Shown: one piece after another, positions 1-10,560 of the stretch
How positions within the stretch are numbered: the first letter of the stretch is position 1
Layout: every line of letters starts with the position of its first letter
Source of the DNA: Cellulomonas chengniuliangii
GTDB lineage: Bacteria; Actinomycetota; Actinomycetes; Actinomycetales; Cellulomonadaceae
Reading direction: 5' to 3'
DNA: 64,000 bases
Assembly (NCBI RefSeq): GCF_024508335.1
Contig: NZ_CP101988.1
Span: 620,001-684,000, forward strand
The notes under the pieces: model-generated
Seen by the model: only the letters and a program-made list of their open reading frames with translations
Told to the model about the DNA's origin: nothing
The model's database searches: none
Position numbers and translations under genes: made by a program

Positions 1-2
1 TC

Positions 3-617
3 AACCACCTCGAGAAGGTGGACCGGGGACTGGTGTCCCTCGACGGCGAGCTGATCGGCTACCGGCGCACGGCACGCGGGACCCTGCAGGAGCTCAAGGA
101 GCGGGAGGTGCTGCGGCAGCGGTCGCACATCGGGTTCGTGTTCCAGTCCTTCAACCTGTTCCCGCACCTGACGGCGCTCGAGAACGTGGTCGAGGCCCCC
201 GTGTCAGCGCAGGGCCGGCCGCGGGCCGAGGTCGAGGCCGAGGCGCGCGCGCTCCTCGAGCGGGTGGGACTCGCGGACAAGGCCGACGTGCACCCGCGCC
301 GGCTCTCGGGCGGGCAGCAGCAGCGTGTGGCCATCGCACGGGCCCTCGCGCTGCGCCCCAAGGTCGTCCTGTTCGACGAGCCGACGTCCGCCCTCGACCC
401 CGAGCTGGTGGGCGAGGTGCTCGACGTGATCAAGGACCTCGCGTCGTCGGGGACCACGCTCGTCGTCGTCACCCACGAGATCGGCTTCGCCCGCGAGGTC
501 GCCACCACCGTGGTGTTCATGGACGAGGGGCTGATCGTCGAGCAGGGCACGCCCGCCGAGGTCCTCGAGCACCCCCGGCACGAGCGCACCCGCGCGTTCC
601 TCGACAAGGTCCTCTGA
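3..617 (+). CDS. Polar amino-acid ABC transporter ATP-binding protein (5' partial)
   Basis: Energising subunit of a GlnQ/HisP-type amino-acid importer. The reading frame is open from the first base of the window, so the start codon and Walker A motif lie upstream; the first visible residues (NHLEK) are those that normally follow Walker A in this family. About 204 residues are visible. They contain the Q-loop ([11 protein letters not shown]), the ABC signature LSGGQQQR, Walker B with D-loop ([14 protein letters not shown]) and the switch histidine (VVTHEIGFA). The next gene on the same strand encodes a family-3 binding protein, so the two probably belong to one importer whose permease lies upstream. 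The substrate within the polar amino-acid group cannot be read from the sequence. Confidence 0.93.
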   Translation, partial: NHLEKVDRGLVSLDGELIGYRRTARGTLQELKEREVLRQRSHIGFVFQSFNLFPHLTALENVVEAPVSAQGRPRAEVEAEARALLERVGLADKADVHPRRLSGGQQQRVAIARALALRPKVVLFDEPTSALDPELVGEVLDVIKDLASSGTTLVVVTHEIGFAREVATTVVFMDEGLIVEQGTPAEVLEHPRHERTRAFLDKVL

Positions 618-723
618 CCTGCCGTCACCCGACGGCTCCCCAACCCCGGGGCGCGTCCCCGAGGGGCGCCCGCACGCCGTGCGCGCGTCCGCAGTTCCCG
701 TTCCGACCGAGAGTGAGCTTCCC

Positions 724-1731
724 GTGACCGCATCGACCCGACGAGCAAGGCTCGTGACCGCACTGGCCGTCGTGCCCCTGCTGGCGCTCGCCGCGTGCGC
801 CGGCGCCCAGGCCGGCACGGACGTCGCAGCACCCGAGGACGACGCCGCGAAGGCGAAGGCCGTGGGGCTGCAGATCAGCACCAGCCCGGAGCAGGACAGG
901 GTGCGCAGCACCGAGAGCCCCGACGCGATCGCCCTGCTGCCCGCCGCCATCGCCGAGCGGGGCGTGCTCAAGGTGGCGACGAGCGCCAGCGGCAGCGCGC
1001 CGCTCACCTTCCTGGCCGACGACGAGAAGACCCCCATCGGCAACGAGACCGACATCGCCCAGCTCGTCGCCGACGCCCTGGGCCTCGAGCTCCGGCTCGA
1101 GGTGCGGGCGTGGGCTGACTGGCCGCTCGCGCTCCAGTCGCAGGACGTCGACGCCGTCATCTCCAACGTGACCGTCACGGAGGAGCGCAAGGAGCTGTAC
1201 GACTTCTCGTCGTACCGCAACGACCAGCTCGGGTGGATCGTCGGGGCCGAGGGCGATGTGGAGGCGATCACCGAGCCGGCGGACATCGCCGGGCTCAAGG
1301 TCGCCGTCGGATCGGGCACCAACCAGGAGAAGATCCTGCTCGCGTGGAACGAGGAGAACATCGCCAACGGGCTAGAACCGATCAAGGACGGGGAGCCGGA
1401 CTACTTCGACAACCTCGCCGACGCGCTCCTCGCGCTGCAGTCCGGGCGCCTCGACGCGTACGTGGGCCCGAACGCCTCGCTGGCGTTCACCGCGGCGTCC
1501 TCGCCGCAGGACTTCCGGATCGCGGGGACGCTCAACGGCGGGTGGCCGCTGACGGCGCAGATCGCGGTGGCCACCCTCAAGGGCGCCGACCTGGCGCCCG
1601 CGGTGACGGCGGCGTTGGCACACGTCTTCGACGACGGGACCTACCTCGAGGTGCTCCAGCGCTGGGGGCTGGAGGGCGAGGCCATCGACAAGCCCGAGAC
1701 CAACCCGCCGGGGTTGCCGAAGACCAGCTGA
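724..1731 (+). CDS. Amino-acid ABC transporter substrate-binding lipoprotein (SBP family 3)
   Basis: Extracytoplasmic receptor that would deliver an amino acid to the importer whose ATPase ends 106 bases upstream. With the GTG start chosen here the protein has 335 residues and a classic lipoprotein signal: RRAR, a hydrophobic stretch, then LALAAC with the lipidated cysteine at about residue 25. An upstream in-frame GTG at 679 would add 15 residues ahead of the signal peptide and is less likely. The mature part has the SBP_bac_3 pattern: an N-terminal lobe with GNETDIAQLVADALG, then an SNVTVTEERKELYDFS segment, and a second lobe with VAVGSGTNQEK. Spacing and orientation suggest co-transcription with the ATPase gene. 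The ligand is unknown. Confidence 0.9.
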   Translation: MTASTRRARLVTALAVVPLLALAACAGAQAGTDVAAPEDDAAKAKAVGLQISTSPEQDRVRSTESPDAIALLPAAIAERGVLKVATSASGSAPLTFLADDEKTPIGNETDIAQLVADALGLELRLEVRAWADWPLALQSQDVDAVISNVTVTEERKELYDFSSYRNDQLGWIVGAEGDVEAITEPADIAGLKVAVGSGTNQEKILLAWNEENIANGLEPIKDGEPDYFDNLADALLALQSGRLDAYVGPNASLAFTAASSPQDFRIAGTLNGGWPLTAQIAVATLKGADLAPAVTAALAHVFDDGTYLEVLQRWGLEGEAIDKPETNPPGLPKTS

Positions 1732-1752
1732 GCCGAGGGCCGTGGCCTCGCC

Positions 1753-1783
1753 CCGTGCCGTTCAGTGGCGCCGTGCCGTTCAG
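1753..1783. repeat. 13-bp direct repeat with 18-bp period
   Basis: CCGTGCCGTTCAG occurs at 1753-1765 and again at 1771-1783, separated by five bases. It lies between two convergent genes, and the second copy covers the stop codon of the minus-strand gene. It looks like a small local duplication; no function is evident. Confidence 0.6.
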
Positions 1784-2196
1784 CGGTGCGCGGGCGAGGC
1801 CTCTGCCTCCGCGGCGTCGTCCGCGTCGCGGTCGTGCTCGTGGTGGCGGCGCGACGCCCACGCCGTGTGGACGAGCATGCCGCCGCCCGTGAGCAACGGC
1901 GCCGCCAACGCCATCGTCACCCACCAGCTGGGGCCCGCGCGGAACGTGCCGGAGCTGGACGTCCAGGTGCACGTCAGGCCGACGGGGAACCACGTCCACG
2001 AGCCCTGGACGTCGGTGAAGTCCTGATAGTCCTCGGGGATCTCTGCGGTGATGCTCGCGCACGAGCGGGCGGGGGAGCGGTAGCCCACCGGCGCTGACGC
2101 GGCCGCGGCGATCGCCAGCAGCACCGCGACCGCCGAGGCCAGCGCCCAGCCGACGAAGACCCGGCTGGGACGCTGCCCGGTGGTGATCGCGGCCAC
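1780..2196 (-). CDS. Hypothetical two-helix membrane protein
   Basis: 138 residues from a GTG start placed 7 bases after the stop of the DUF4032 gene, so it is probably the distal gene of that operon. One hydrophobic helix lies near residues 13-35 and a second near 88-110. The loop between them is presumably extracytoplasmic and holds two cysteines (one at residue 46, one about 30 residues later) that could form a disulfide. The C-terminal tail is rich in His, Asp and Glu (HHEHDRDADDAAEAE). I recognise no family. Similar small membrane proteins occur beside DUF4032 genes in actinobacteria, but that is only general background. Confidence 0.65.
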   Translation of the reverse strand: MAAITTGQRPSRVFVGWALASAVAVLLAIAAAASAPVGYRSPARSCASITAEIPEDYQDFTDVQGSWTWFPVGLTCTWTSSSGTFRAGPSWWVTMALAAPLLTGGGMLVHTAWASRRHHEHDRDADDAAEAEASPAHR

Positions 2197-2203
2197 CGTC
2201 GGC

Positions 2204-3505
2204 TCAGCGGTGGGAGCGCGTGGCGTCGTCGACGGCGGGGATCGACCCCGTCGGGTGTGCGTCCTCCCGCAGGTCGGCGGCGCTGACCCCGAGGATCGCC
2301 TGCTCGTCCGGCCGGCCCGGGAGGATGTTCTCCACGTAGGAGCGGGTCGCCTCGGGCATGGGCACGTCGCGGCGCTGCTGCTGCGAGAGGAACCACCGGT
2401 GGTCCAGCAGCTCGTGGAACACCTGCGCCGGCTCGAGCTTGAGCCGCAGCTCGCGCGGCACGGCGCGGACCGCCGGCTCGAACACCTCGGTGAGCCAGTC
2501 GTGCGCGGCGAAGGACTCGTCCTCGCCCTGCCGGTGGGACGCGGCGCGGAACGAGTCGAGGTCGTTGAGCAGCCGGCGGGCCTGGTTCTCCTGGACGTCG
2601 AGGCCCGTGAGGCGCATCAGCCGCCGGGAGTGGTGCCCGGCGTCGACGACCTTCGGCTGGATGCTCACGGTGGTGCCGCCCACGTCCGTGGTGATGTCGA
2701 GCTCGCCCACGTCGAAGCCCAGGTCGTTGAGGCGCTCGATGCGGGCCTGCACCCGCCACCGGTCGCCCAGGCCGAAGGACTCCGCGTCCGTCAGCGCGGT
2801 CCACAGCTCCTCGTACCGGTCGACGAGCATTTGGCCGATCGCGATCGCGTCGACGTCGTCCTCGAGGAACTCCCCGGCCTGCAGGTCCATCAGCTCGCCG
2901 ATGATGTTCACGCGTGCGACCTCGAGGTCGTAGCCGCGTTGGCCGTCGGTGAGCGTGTCGTGCAGGTCGCCGGTCTCGGCGTCGACGAGGTACGCCGCGA
3001 AGGTCTCGGCGTCGCGCCGGAACAGCGTGTTCGACAGCGACACGTCGCCCCAGTAGAAGCCGATCAGGTGCAGGCGCACCAGCAGCACGGCGAGGGCGTC
3101 GATGAGCCGGGTCGCGGTGTCGGGGCGCAGCGCCTGGCTGAACAGCGCGCGGTACGGCAGCGAGAACTGCAGGTGCTTGGTGATGAGCACCGCCTCGAGG
3201 GGCTCGCCCTCGGGGGAGGACCGGCCGGTGATGACGCCCACCGGCTCGACGCCGGGCACGTCGAGGCGGTTGAGCTGGCGCAGCAGCTCGTACTCGCGGT
3301 AGGCAACTGACTCGCCGATCTCCTTGATGGCGATGACCCCGCCCGACAGGCGGGCGAACCGCACGATGTGGCGCGAGATGCCGCGGGGGAGGGCGGCGAG
3401 GTTCTCAGCGGGCCAGTCCTCGAGCGGGATGTGCCAGGGGAGGTCGAGAAGGGCCGGATCAGGTGACGCGGCGGTGATCTGCAACCGCTGCGGGCGGGGA
3501 CTCAT
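2204..3505 (-). CDS. DUF4032 domain protein, kinase-like fold
   Basis: 433 residues from the ATG chosen here; a longer frame would begin 13 codons upstream. The N-terminal half resembles lipopolysaccharide-kinase or protein-kinase-like folds. It has IAIKEIGE (possible nucleotide-binding lysine), YREYELLRQL, and LHLIGFYWGDVSLSNTLF, where WGD-x3-N imitates the HxD-x4-N catalytic loop, followed by AYLVDAETG in the place of DFG. The C-terminal half (about residues 255-433) carries the DUF4032 signature. The family is widespread in Actinomycetota and is annotated as a putative phosphotransferase, but no substrate is established. The start has a purine-rich GAGAGGAT upstream. It is probably co-transcribed with the small membrane protein 7 bases downstream. 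Confidence 0.85.
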   Translation of the reverse strand: MSPRPQRLQITAASPDPALLDLPWHIPLEDWPAENLAALPRGISRHIVRFARLSGGVIAIKEIGESVAYREYELLRQLNRLDVPGVEPVGVITGRSSPEGEPLEAVLITKHLQFSLPYRALFSQALRPDTATRLIDALAVLLVRLHLIGFYWGDVSLSNTLFRRDAETFAAYLVDAETGDLHDTLTDGQRGYDLEVARVNIIGELMDLQAGEFLEDDVDAIAIGQMLVDRYEELWTALTDAESFGLGDRWRVQARIERLNDLGFDVGELDITTDVGGTTVSIQPKVVDAGHHSRRLMRLTGLDVQENQARRLLNDLDSFRAASHRQGEDESFAAHDWLTEVFEPAVRAVPRELRLKLEPAQVFHELLDHRWFLSQQQRRDVPMPEATRSYVENILPGRPDEQAILGVSAADLREDAHPTGSIPAVDDATRSHR

Positions 3506-3567
3506 GGCCTCGATCCTCTCAGAGGTCCGGGATGTGGGGCGCACAGGTTCGTGTGCCTGTCAGACGT

Positions 3568-3607
3568 CTTGAGGGCGGGCCCGGCAGCAGCCGGACCCGC
3601 CCTCAAG
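3568..3607 (-). terminator. Strong hairpin downstream of the MalK-like gene
   Basis: A 17-bp inverted repeat with one G-U-compatible mismatch: arms at 3568-3584 and 3591-3607, loop of six bases. It lies between the stop of the UgpC/MalK-like gene and the start of the DUF4032 gene, both on the minus strand. There is no clear U-tract, so termination is inferred from stem strength and position. Confidence 0.65.
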
Positions 3608-3626
3608 GATGTTGCGGTGGTCAGGT

Positions 3627-4754
<1,128 letters not shown>

Positions 4755-4929
4755 GTCAGTTCCCTTCACCGGCAGGTACGTGCCGGACGATCCGTTGTGA
4801 AAGGTGTCAGAAGTGTCGCCGCTGACACAGTCCGAAGGCGGCCATCGTCAGTCGACGCTGAAGCCTGCGGTCCGCGGCCCATCTTGCCACATGGCGCAGG
4901 GCGCGTTGACCCACCCTCCGGGCGCCGGA

Positions 4930-6495
4930 TCAGGAGCCGTACAGGCGCAGCCGCTCTGGCTCGGCGCCCTCCAGGAGCGCCAGCATCCCCGCCACGCTCA
5001 CGAGCCAGCTGCCCGATCCCTCCTGGTTGATCGGCGCCGTCCAGAGCTCTTCGCCGTCCGCCAACGACAGGGCGACGACCCGGGTGGGCGCCGAGAAGGA
5101 ACCTGAGCGGGTCGGCTCGTCCGGGACGAGCAGCGCCCTCCCGTCGGTGTGGAGGGCGTTGTCGGAGGGGGCGCCGTTCTCGCGTTCCCACTGCCAGAGC
5201 ACCTCCTCGCCCACGATGTCGATGGCGAAGACCCAGGAGGCCGAGCTGCTGTACAGGACGCCGTCGAGCAGCACACCCGTGGTGGGCACGTAGGAGTCGA
5301 GCGTCCACAGCGGCTCCCCGGTGGCGCAGTCGTGCACGATCAGGCCGCCCCTGGTCATGAGGCACCGGCCCGGGGCTGATCCGTCGTCGACGGTGAGGCG
5401 CACCGCGTGCCCGGGGTGGGGGGCGCGGGACCCGTCGGCGCCGAGTAGGACGACGGAGCCCGTCGCCTGGTCGGTGAGGGTGACCGCCCCCGCGCGCAGG
5501 CTCTCCAACCGGGAGCCGGGCGGGCCCGCGTGCAGCACGGCGCCGTCGGCCGCCAGCATCCACGTCCCCTGGGCGGCCATCACGGAGAGCCCGAGGCCGT
5601 GAGGGCTCGGGGAGAGCACGGCCTCGGTCCCCCACGTGGTGGCCCAATCGTCGAGAGCCGCGCCCTCGTCGGCCGGCACGGGCGCCAGGTCGCGGGTCCA
5701 CCGCGTCTGGGCCGAGCGCACGTCCCTGGCCCGCACCGTGACTATGCCCTGCGCGTCGGCGGTCGCCGTGACGAAGACGTCGTCCAGCATCACCACCGAG
5801 CCGAGGCGCTCGAGCTCGTGCTCCACCACGATGGCCCGCTCGGCGGGGTCGATCACCACGAGCCGCTGCCGGGTGGGGAGGGGGCGGTCCGGCTCGTCTG
5901 GCTCCGCCCACTCGACCGCCCCCAGCTCGTACCCGTCCCACACCTGGCACGAGACGAGGCTGTCGGCCGCGGCGAGCTGGCAGGCAGGCGGGGTGGCCTG
6001 CCACTCCATGGACGTCGGAGGGGACGGTTCGGGGGGCGCCACCGGCGCCTCCCACAGCACCTCGCCAGTGTCAGCGCGGAGGGCGCGCACCGTCTGGGAG
6101 CCGTCCGGCCCGACCTGCCCCACGACCAAGTCCGTGCCCACGCGGACTGGCGGCGCCCACAACCAGGTGAGGTCCGTCTGCCACAGCTCGCGCAGGGACT
6201 CGTCGACAGGGAGCAGCACGCCCGGGACGTCCCGCAGGCGCTCCGTCGCGGCGCGCTCCCGGCGGTCGATGACGCCCTGGGCGGCCACGAGCCCGCCCAC
6301 CAGCAACAGCGCCGCCGCTGCGGCGATCGGCCACCGTCGCAGGTTCGCGGGGCGTCGCGCCTCGTCGGTGGGCTCGTGCGAGCCGTGCGGCTTCGAGGCC
6401 GCCGGCTCATCGCCGTCGTCCAGGAGCACGCGAACCGTCTTCGCCGGGCCTGTCACCGATGCCTCCAGGGGAGATGCGTCGAGCCGTGGGGGCAT
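4930..6495 (-). CDS. Membrane-anchored PQQ-like beta-propeller protein, copy A
   Basis: 521 residues. A short cytoplasmic N-terminus carries VRVLLDDGDE. One membrane helix follows at about residues 54-72, then a long extracytoplasmic domain built from WD/PQQ-type blades. Repeated units have the form DTGEVLWEAPV, ATGEPLWTLDS, VGEEVLWQWE and DGEELWTAP, each ending in the W of a PQQ-like repeat. No pyrroloquinoline ligand motif or dehydrogenase active site is visible, so it is more likely a structural or sensing propeller than a quinoprotein enzyme. The next gene upstream is a clear paralogue 49 bases away (same N-terminal LLDD motif, same VDDGSAPG segment, same blade order), so the pair is a tandem duplication. 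Function unknown. Confidence 0.8.
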   Translation of the reverse strand: MPPRLDASPLEASVTGPAKTVRVLLDDGDEPAASKPHGSHEPTDEARRPANLRRWPIAAAAALLLVGGLVAAQGVIDRRERAATERLRDVPGVLLPVDESLRELWQTDLTWLWAPPVRVGTDLVVGQVGPDGSQTVRALRADTGEVLWEAPVAPPEPSPPTSMEWQATPPACQLAAADSLVSCQVWDGYELGAVEWAEPDEPDRPLPTRQRLVVIDPAERAIVVEHELERLGSVVMLDDVFVTATADAQGIVTVRARDVRSAQTRWTRDLAPVPADEGAALDDWATTWGTEAVLSPSPHGLGLSVMAAQGTWMLAADGAVLHAGPPGSRLESLRAGAVTLTDQATGSVVLLGADGSRAPHPGHAVRLTVDDGSAPGRCLMTRGGLIVHDCATGEPLWTLDSYVPTTGVLLDGVLYSSSASWVFAIDIVGEEVLWQWERENGAPSDNALHTDGRALLVPDEPTRSGSFSAPTRVVALSLADGEELWTAPINQEGSGSWLVSVAGMLALLEGAEPERLRLYGS

Positions 6496-6544
6496 GCCAG
6501 CCCACCGGCCCGGCGGGCGCGGACGCTGTCGCGGCCGATGACGG

Positions 6545-8119
6545 TCACCTGTGGCCGTACACGCGGGTGGTGCTGCTGAAGTGGTCGTTCTCGGTGCTCG
6601 TGATCGCCAGGCGGCCGCCCAGCTCGGACATCGAGTGCCACCCGTACCGGGAGGGAGACGACTCGAGGGGGGTCCGCCACGACTCCGACCCGTCCGCCAT
6701 GGACAGGGCGACGAGCTCGAGCCGCTCCACGTCCGCCGCGTCGCCGGCCGTGGACGGCGCCTCCTCGAGCATGAGGAGCTGGTGGCCGTCCGTGATGACC
6801 TCGTCGGCGCTCATCGACACGGTGGCGTCGCGCTGGGCGTGCCACTTCGCCTCACCGCTCGCCGCGTCCACCGCGAGGACGTCGACGCTGGTGGACAGGT
6901 AGAGCGTGCCGTCGATCAGCAGGCCCGAGGCGCCGCCGAAGGACTGCTGGGCCCAGCGCTGGGCCGTGGTCGCGCAGTCGATCGCGCGGATCTGGCCGCC
7001 GCCGCTGGTGAAGCAGAGGCCTGGCGCCGAGCCGTCGTCGACGGACAGCAGCACCGGCTGCTCGCCGACGGGCTCGCCCCAGGTCCCATCGGCGCGCAGC
7101 AGGGACGTCATCGGGGAGCCGCTGGAGTAGTCGACCGCGGTCCACAGGCCGCCCCGGAGCCGATCGATCCACGCTTCCGGGCCGAGGGCGGAGAGCGTGC
7201 GGCGCACCTGCCCGTCCTCCGACACGAGCCACACATGAGACGGGTCCATGACCGCGAGCATGTCGTCGGCGGTGGCGCACGCCACCGGGGCCCGGGCGGG
7301 CGTCCTGACGGGCTGCTGCTCGTGGTCCGGGGCGCCGGGCGGCGTCGGCAGGGTGGACTGCCACGCGGTGCGATCAGCCCGTGGGTCCCAGGCCTGCAGG
7401 GCGACGGCGCCGTCGTCCGCCTCCGCGCAGGTGACGAGGTTGTCGCCCAGGGCCGCCGTCGAGCCGCCGGGAGCGGTCGCGCGCTCGGCCACGACCTCCC
7501 CGGTGGTGGCGTCGACCGCGACGATCCGGGTGCGGCCGGGCGTCGGCCACTCCCGGAAGTCGGGCGTGAACGCCGGGTATTCGTCGCTCACGACGCACCA
7601 CACGAGGCTCCCGTCAGGGACCGTCTGGCAGACCGGGGACTGCCAGTACCCGATGGCGGCCACGGCGTTGGACACATGCGGGTCGACCGCGGCCAGAGGT
7701 GTGGACCACACCTCGGCGCCGGTGCCCCCGTCGAGCAGGCGGACGGCCTGGGCGCCGTCGGAGCCGACCATGCCCTCGAGCAGCCCGTCGGTGACGCTGA
7801 TTCTCGTCGAGGACCCGCCGGACTCCATGCTCCACAGCTCGCCCAGCAGCGCGGGGTCGACGGCGTCGAGCACGCCCGGCAACGCGCGCAGGCGGTCGAG
7901 CCGCTGCTGCTCGCGGCTGTCGAGCACCTGCTGCGCCCCCACCAGTCCGACGACGACGACGAGCGCGGCGGCCAGCCAGCGCAGACGCGCCGTGCGCCAT
8001 CGGCGAGGCGGGGCCCCGCCTCCCAGGGCCCGGCCCCCGCCGTCCGGGGGTGCGCTCGCGGTGGGCTCGTGTGCCTCGTCGTCGAGGAGCACGGGCTGCA
8101 TCGGGCGCGGCCTAGTCAT
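6545..8119 (-). CDS. Membrane-anchored PQQ-like beta-propeller protein, copy B
   Basis: 524 residues with the same architecture as its downstream neighbour: a cytoplasmic stretch containing PVLLDDEAHEP, a membrane helix near residues 47-65, a QQVLDSREQQRLDRLR linker, then propeller blades (GGTGAEVWSTPL, TTGEVVAERA, ASGEAKWHAQ, DGSESWRTPL). Shared landmarks with copy A include ALPGVLDAVDP versus DVPGVLLPVDE and the nearly identical VDDGSAPG segment. The ATG start is supported by a TAACGT hexamer six bases upstream, suggesting a leaderless transcript that would cover both copies. No enzymatic residues are recognisable. Confidence 0.8.
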   Translation of the reverse strand: MTRPRPMQPVLLDDEAHEPTASAPPDGGGRALGGGAPPRRWRTARLRWLAAALVVVVGLVGAQQVLDSREQQRLDRLRALPGVLDAVDPALLGELWSMESGGSSTRISVTDGLLEGMVGSDGAQAVRLLDGGTGAEVWSTPLAAVDPHVSNAVAAIGYWQSPVCQTVPDGSLVWCVVSDEYPAFTPDFREWPTPGRTRIVAVDATTGEVVAERATAPGGSTAALGDNLVTCAEADDGAVALQAWDPRADRTAWQSTLPTPPGAPDHEQQPVRTPARAPVACATADDMLAVMDPSHVWLVSEDGQVRRTLSALGPEAWIDRLRGGLWTAVDYSSGSPMTSLLRADGTWGEPVGEQPVLLSVDDGSAPGLCFTSGGGQIRAIDCATTAQRWAQQSFGGASGLLIDGTLYLSTSVDVLAVDAASGEAKWHAQRDATVSMSADEVITDGHQLLMLEEAPSTAGDAADVERLELVALSMADGSESWRTPLESSPSRYGWHSMSELGGRLAITSTENDHFSSTTRVYGHR

Positions 8120-8125
8120 CCCGGC

Positions 8126-8131
8126 ACGTTA
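8126..8131 (-). promoter_or_regulatory. -10-like TAACGT, 6 nt before start of propeller gene B
   Basis: Reading the minus strand, TAACGT-N6-ATG places transcription initiation at or next to the ATG at 8119. Confidence 0.5.
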
Positions 8132-8177
8132 CCGAGGCGCGGGCGCCCGCGTGCCCGATCCGGGATGCCGCCGTCGC

Positions 8178-8981
8178 TCAGCCGGCGGACGGCGCCAGGG
8201 CGTCGCGGAACTGGGCGAGTGCCGCCACCACGTCCTCCGGGCTCTGGACCCGGTACCGCGCGACGGTGTCGCCCGGCCCCACCTTGACGGTGATGTCCTG
8301 CTCGCCGAGCGCCTCGAAGGCGCGCTCGTCGGTCACGTCGTCGCCCGCGTAGACCACGACGGGCGCCCCGATCTCGTCGCGCAGCGCGATCAGCGCCTCG
8401 CCCTTGCTGGCGTGCAGCACGGTGAGCTCGACCACGGCCTTGCCGTGCATCACGCCCGTGCCCAGGCGCTCGCCGAGCGCGAGCGACTCCTGCTCGGCGG
8501 ACCGTGCCACGTCCGCGTCGGCCAGCCGGGTGTGCACCACGACGGCCGTCGGCTTGGTCTCGACCCAGACGCCCTCACGACCGCGGGCGACGGCCGCCGC
8601 CTCTGCGCCCAGCGTGGCGAGCTGGTCAGCCTGGTCGTCGGTGAGGCGCACGACGTCGCGGTCCAGCCCGTGGGGCGTGACACGCGCGCGCTCCGCGCCG
8701 TGGCTGCCGACCAGCAGAGTGCCGACCGGGACCTCGGCGAGGAGGTGCAGGTCCGCCATCGCCCGGCCGGAGACGAGCGCGAGCGAGACGCCGTCGGTGG
8801 CCGCGAGGTCGGCGAGGACGCCCACCCCCGCGGGGAGCACCCGCGAGGCCGCGGGGTCGTCCTGCAACGGCGCCAGGGTGCCGTCGAAGTCCAGGGCGAC
8901 CAGCACGGGGCGCCGGGACCGGTCCGCGGCCAGCGCGGCCAGGGCCTCGGCGGGGTCGGGGAGCGGAAATGCGTCAGGCAT
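8178..8981 (-). CDS. otsB: Trehalose-6-phosphate phosphatase
   Basis: 267-residue HAD-superfamily phosphatase that removes phosphate from trehalose-6-phosphate in the cytoplasm. HAD motif I is DFDGT at residues 31-35, with D31 the nucleophile and D33 the acid/base. Motif II appears as LALVSGR. Motif IV is [13 protein letters not shown], with the Mg-binding acidic cluster; GDD-x-TDE is diagnostic for OtsB. Length matches the family. The start codon overlaps the end of otsA by 8 bases, so the two steps of trehalose synthesis are translationally coupled. Trehalose serves as osmoprotectant and carbon store in actinobacteria. Confidence 0.95.
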   Translation of the reverse strand: MPDAFPLPDPAEALAALAADRSRRPVLVALDFDGTLAPLQDDPAASRVLPAGVGVLADLAATDGVSLALVSGRAMADLHLLAEVPVGTLLVGSHGAERARVTPHGLDRDVVRLTDDQADQLATLGAEAAAVARGREGVWVETKPTAVVVHTRLADADVARSAEQESLALGERLGTGVMHGKAVVELTVLHASKGEALIALRDEIGAPVVVYAGDDVTDERAFEALGEQDITVKVGPGDTVARYRVQSPEDVVAALAQFRDALAPSAG

Positions 8982-10440
8982 GGGTCGGCGAGTCCTCGGT
9001 GGCCGGACGGGTGTCGGAGCCCAGCGGGGCGGGCACGGCGGCGAGGGCGGAGAGGAACGAGCGCGACCAGGCCGCGACGTCGTTCTCCAGCACCCGTCGC
9101 CGCAGCCGCCGCATGCGCTTGCGGGCCTCGCGCGGGTCGATGTTGGCTGCGTACACGATGGCGTTCTTCAGGCCGGCGATGTCGTGCGGGTTGACCAGGA
9201 CGGCGCTGGTCAGCTCGTCCGCCGCACCGGTGAACTCGCTCAGCACCAACGCGCCGCGGTCGTCCGAGCGGGCCGCCACGTACTCCTTCGCGACCAGGTT
9301 CATCCCGTCGCGCAGCGCGGTGACGAGCATGACGTCCGCCGCGAGGTAGAGCGCGGCCATCTCCTCCATCGGGTATGAGTGGTGCAGGTAGTGCACCGCG
9401 GGCCGCCCCAGCTCCCCGAGGTCGCCATTGATGCGGCCCACCAGGAGCTCCACGTGCTCGCGCAGCTGCTGGTACGCGCCCACGTTCTCCCGGCTGGGGC
9501 TGGCCACCTGCACCAGCACCGTCTCGGGGACGCTCAGCCGCCCGTCCTCGAGCAGCTCTCCGAAGGCCTTGATGCGGTGCCGGATGCCCTTGGTGTAGTC
9601 GAGGCGGTCCACGCCCAGCAGCACGACCTCCGGGTCGCCGAGCTCGGCGCGGATCTCCTTGGCGCGGGCCTGGACCTCGGGCGTGCGGGCCAGCTCGTCG
9701 AACTTCTTGGAGTCGATCGAGATGGGGAACGGCATGGCGCGCACGTGCCGCTCGGGGTGCTCCGCGTCGGCGGGCACCGTGATCATCTGGCCGCGGGTCG
9801 TGAGGTCGGTGAGCCGACGCACCACTCGCACGAAGTTCTGCGCGTCACCGGCCCGCTGGAACCCGATCAGGTCCGCGCCGAGCAGGCCCTCGACCACGGC
9901 GGTGCGCCACGGCAACTGGGCGAACAGCTCGAGCGGGGGGAAGGGGATGTGGTTGAAGAATCCGATCCGCACGTCGGGCCGCAGCTCGCGCACCATGCGG
10001 GGCACGAGCTGCAGCTGGTAGTCGTGCACCCACACCGTGCCGCCGGGGGCGACCTGCGCGGCGGCCGCCTCCGCGAACCGCTGGTTGACCTTGCGGTAGA
10101 CCTCCCACCACTGCCGGTGGAACGTGGGCGGCTCGATCACGTCGTGGTACAGGGGCCACAGGCTGTCGTTGGAGAAGCCCTCGTAGTAGTCGGCGACGTC
10201 CTCGGCGGACAGCGCCACCGGCACCAGCCGCATCCCGTCGGTGTCGAAGGGCTCGAGCTCGAGGTCCGGGGCGCCGCCCCAGCCCACCCACGCGCCGTCA
10301 GCCTCGACCATCACAGGCTCCAGCGCGGTCACCAGCCCTCCGGGCGACCGGTCCCAGGACACGTTCCCGTCCTGGTCGACGGACACGTCGACCGGAAGGC
10401 GATTCGAGACGACGACTAGGTCGTAGCCGACAGATCCCAC
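8974..10440 (-). CDS. otsA: Trehalose-6-phosphate synthase (GT20)
   Basis: 488-residue glycosyltransferase making trehalose-6-phosphate from a nucleotide-glucose donor and glucose-6-phosphate. GT20 landmarks are all present: [11 protein letters not shown] at the N-terminus, [55 protein letters not shown] and [14 protein letters not shown] near the C-terminus. The start is a GTG preceded by AAGGAG at nine-base spacing. The gene leads an otsA-otsB operon. Neighbouring kinase and propeller genes give no hint of a special function. Confidence 0.96.
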   Translation of the reverse strand: MGSVGYDLVVVSNRLPVDVSVDQDGNVSWDRSPGGLVTALEPVMVEADGAWVGWGGAPDLELEPFDTDGMRLVPVALSAEDVADYYEGFSNDSLWPLYHDVIEPPTFHRQWWEVYRKVNQRFAEAAAAQVAPGGTVWVHDYQLQLVPRMVRELRPDVRIGFFNHIPFPPLELFAQLPWRTAVVEGLLGADLIGFQRAGDAQNFVRVVRRLTDLTTRGQMITVPADAEHPERHVRAMPFPISIDSKKFDELARTPEVQARAKEIRAELGDPEVVLLGVDRLDYTKGIRHRIKAFGELLEDGRLSVPETVLVQVASPSRENVGAYQQLREHVELLVGRINGDLGELGRPAVHYLHHSYPMEEMAALYLAADVMLVTALRDGMNLVAKEYVAARSDDRGALVLSEFTGAADELTSAVLVNPHDIAGLKNAIVYAANIDPREARKRMRRLRRRVLENDVAAWSRSFLSALAAVPAPLGSDTRPATEDSPTHA

Positions 10441-10547
10441 CGAGGCACACTCCTTCTTGGGGTTCTCTCGACCCTAGCGTGACCTGCGGTTGCTCGCGCG
10501 GCTGACCTCGCACGGAGCGGCTTCGCGCGCATCCGGCCGGGCGCGGA

Positions 10548-10553
10548 TACGGT
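10548..10553 (+). promoter_or_regulatory. -10-like TACGGT, 7 nt before kinase start
   Basis: TACGGT-N7-ATG in front of the Ser/Thr kinase gene; no Shine-Dalgarno sequence is present, so a leaderless mRNA is likely. Confidence 0.5.
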
Positions 10554-10560
10554 CGATGCC

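Noticed and set aside
4930-8119. Reading the two propeller genes as PQQ-dependent dehydrogenases
   Set aside because: Blade-ending Trp motifs are present, but no PQQ ligand cysteine pair or catalytic aspartate region is visible and the length is about 520 residues with a membrane anchor.
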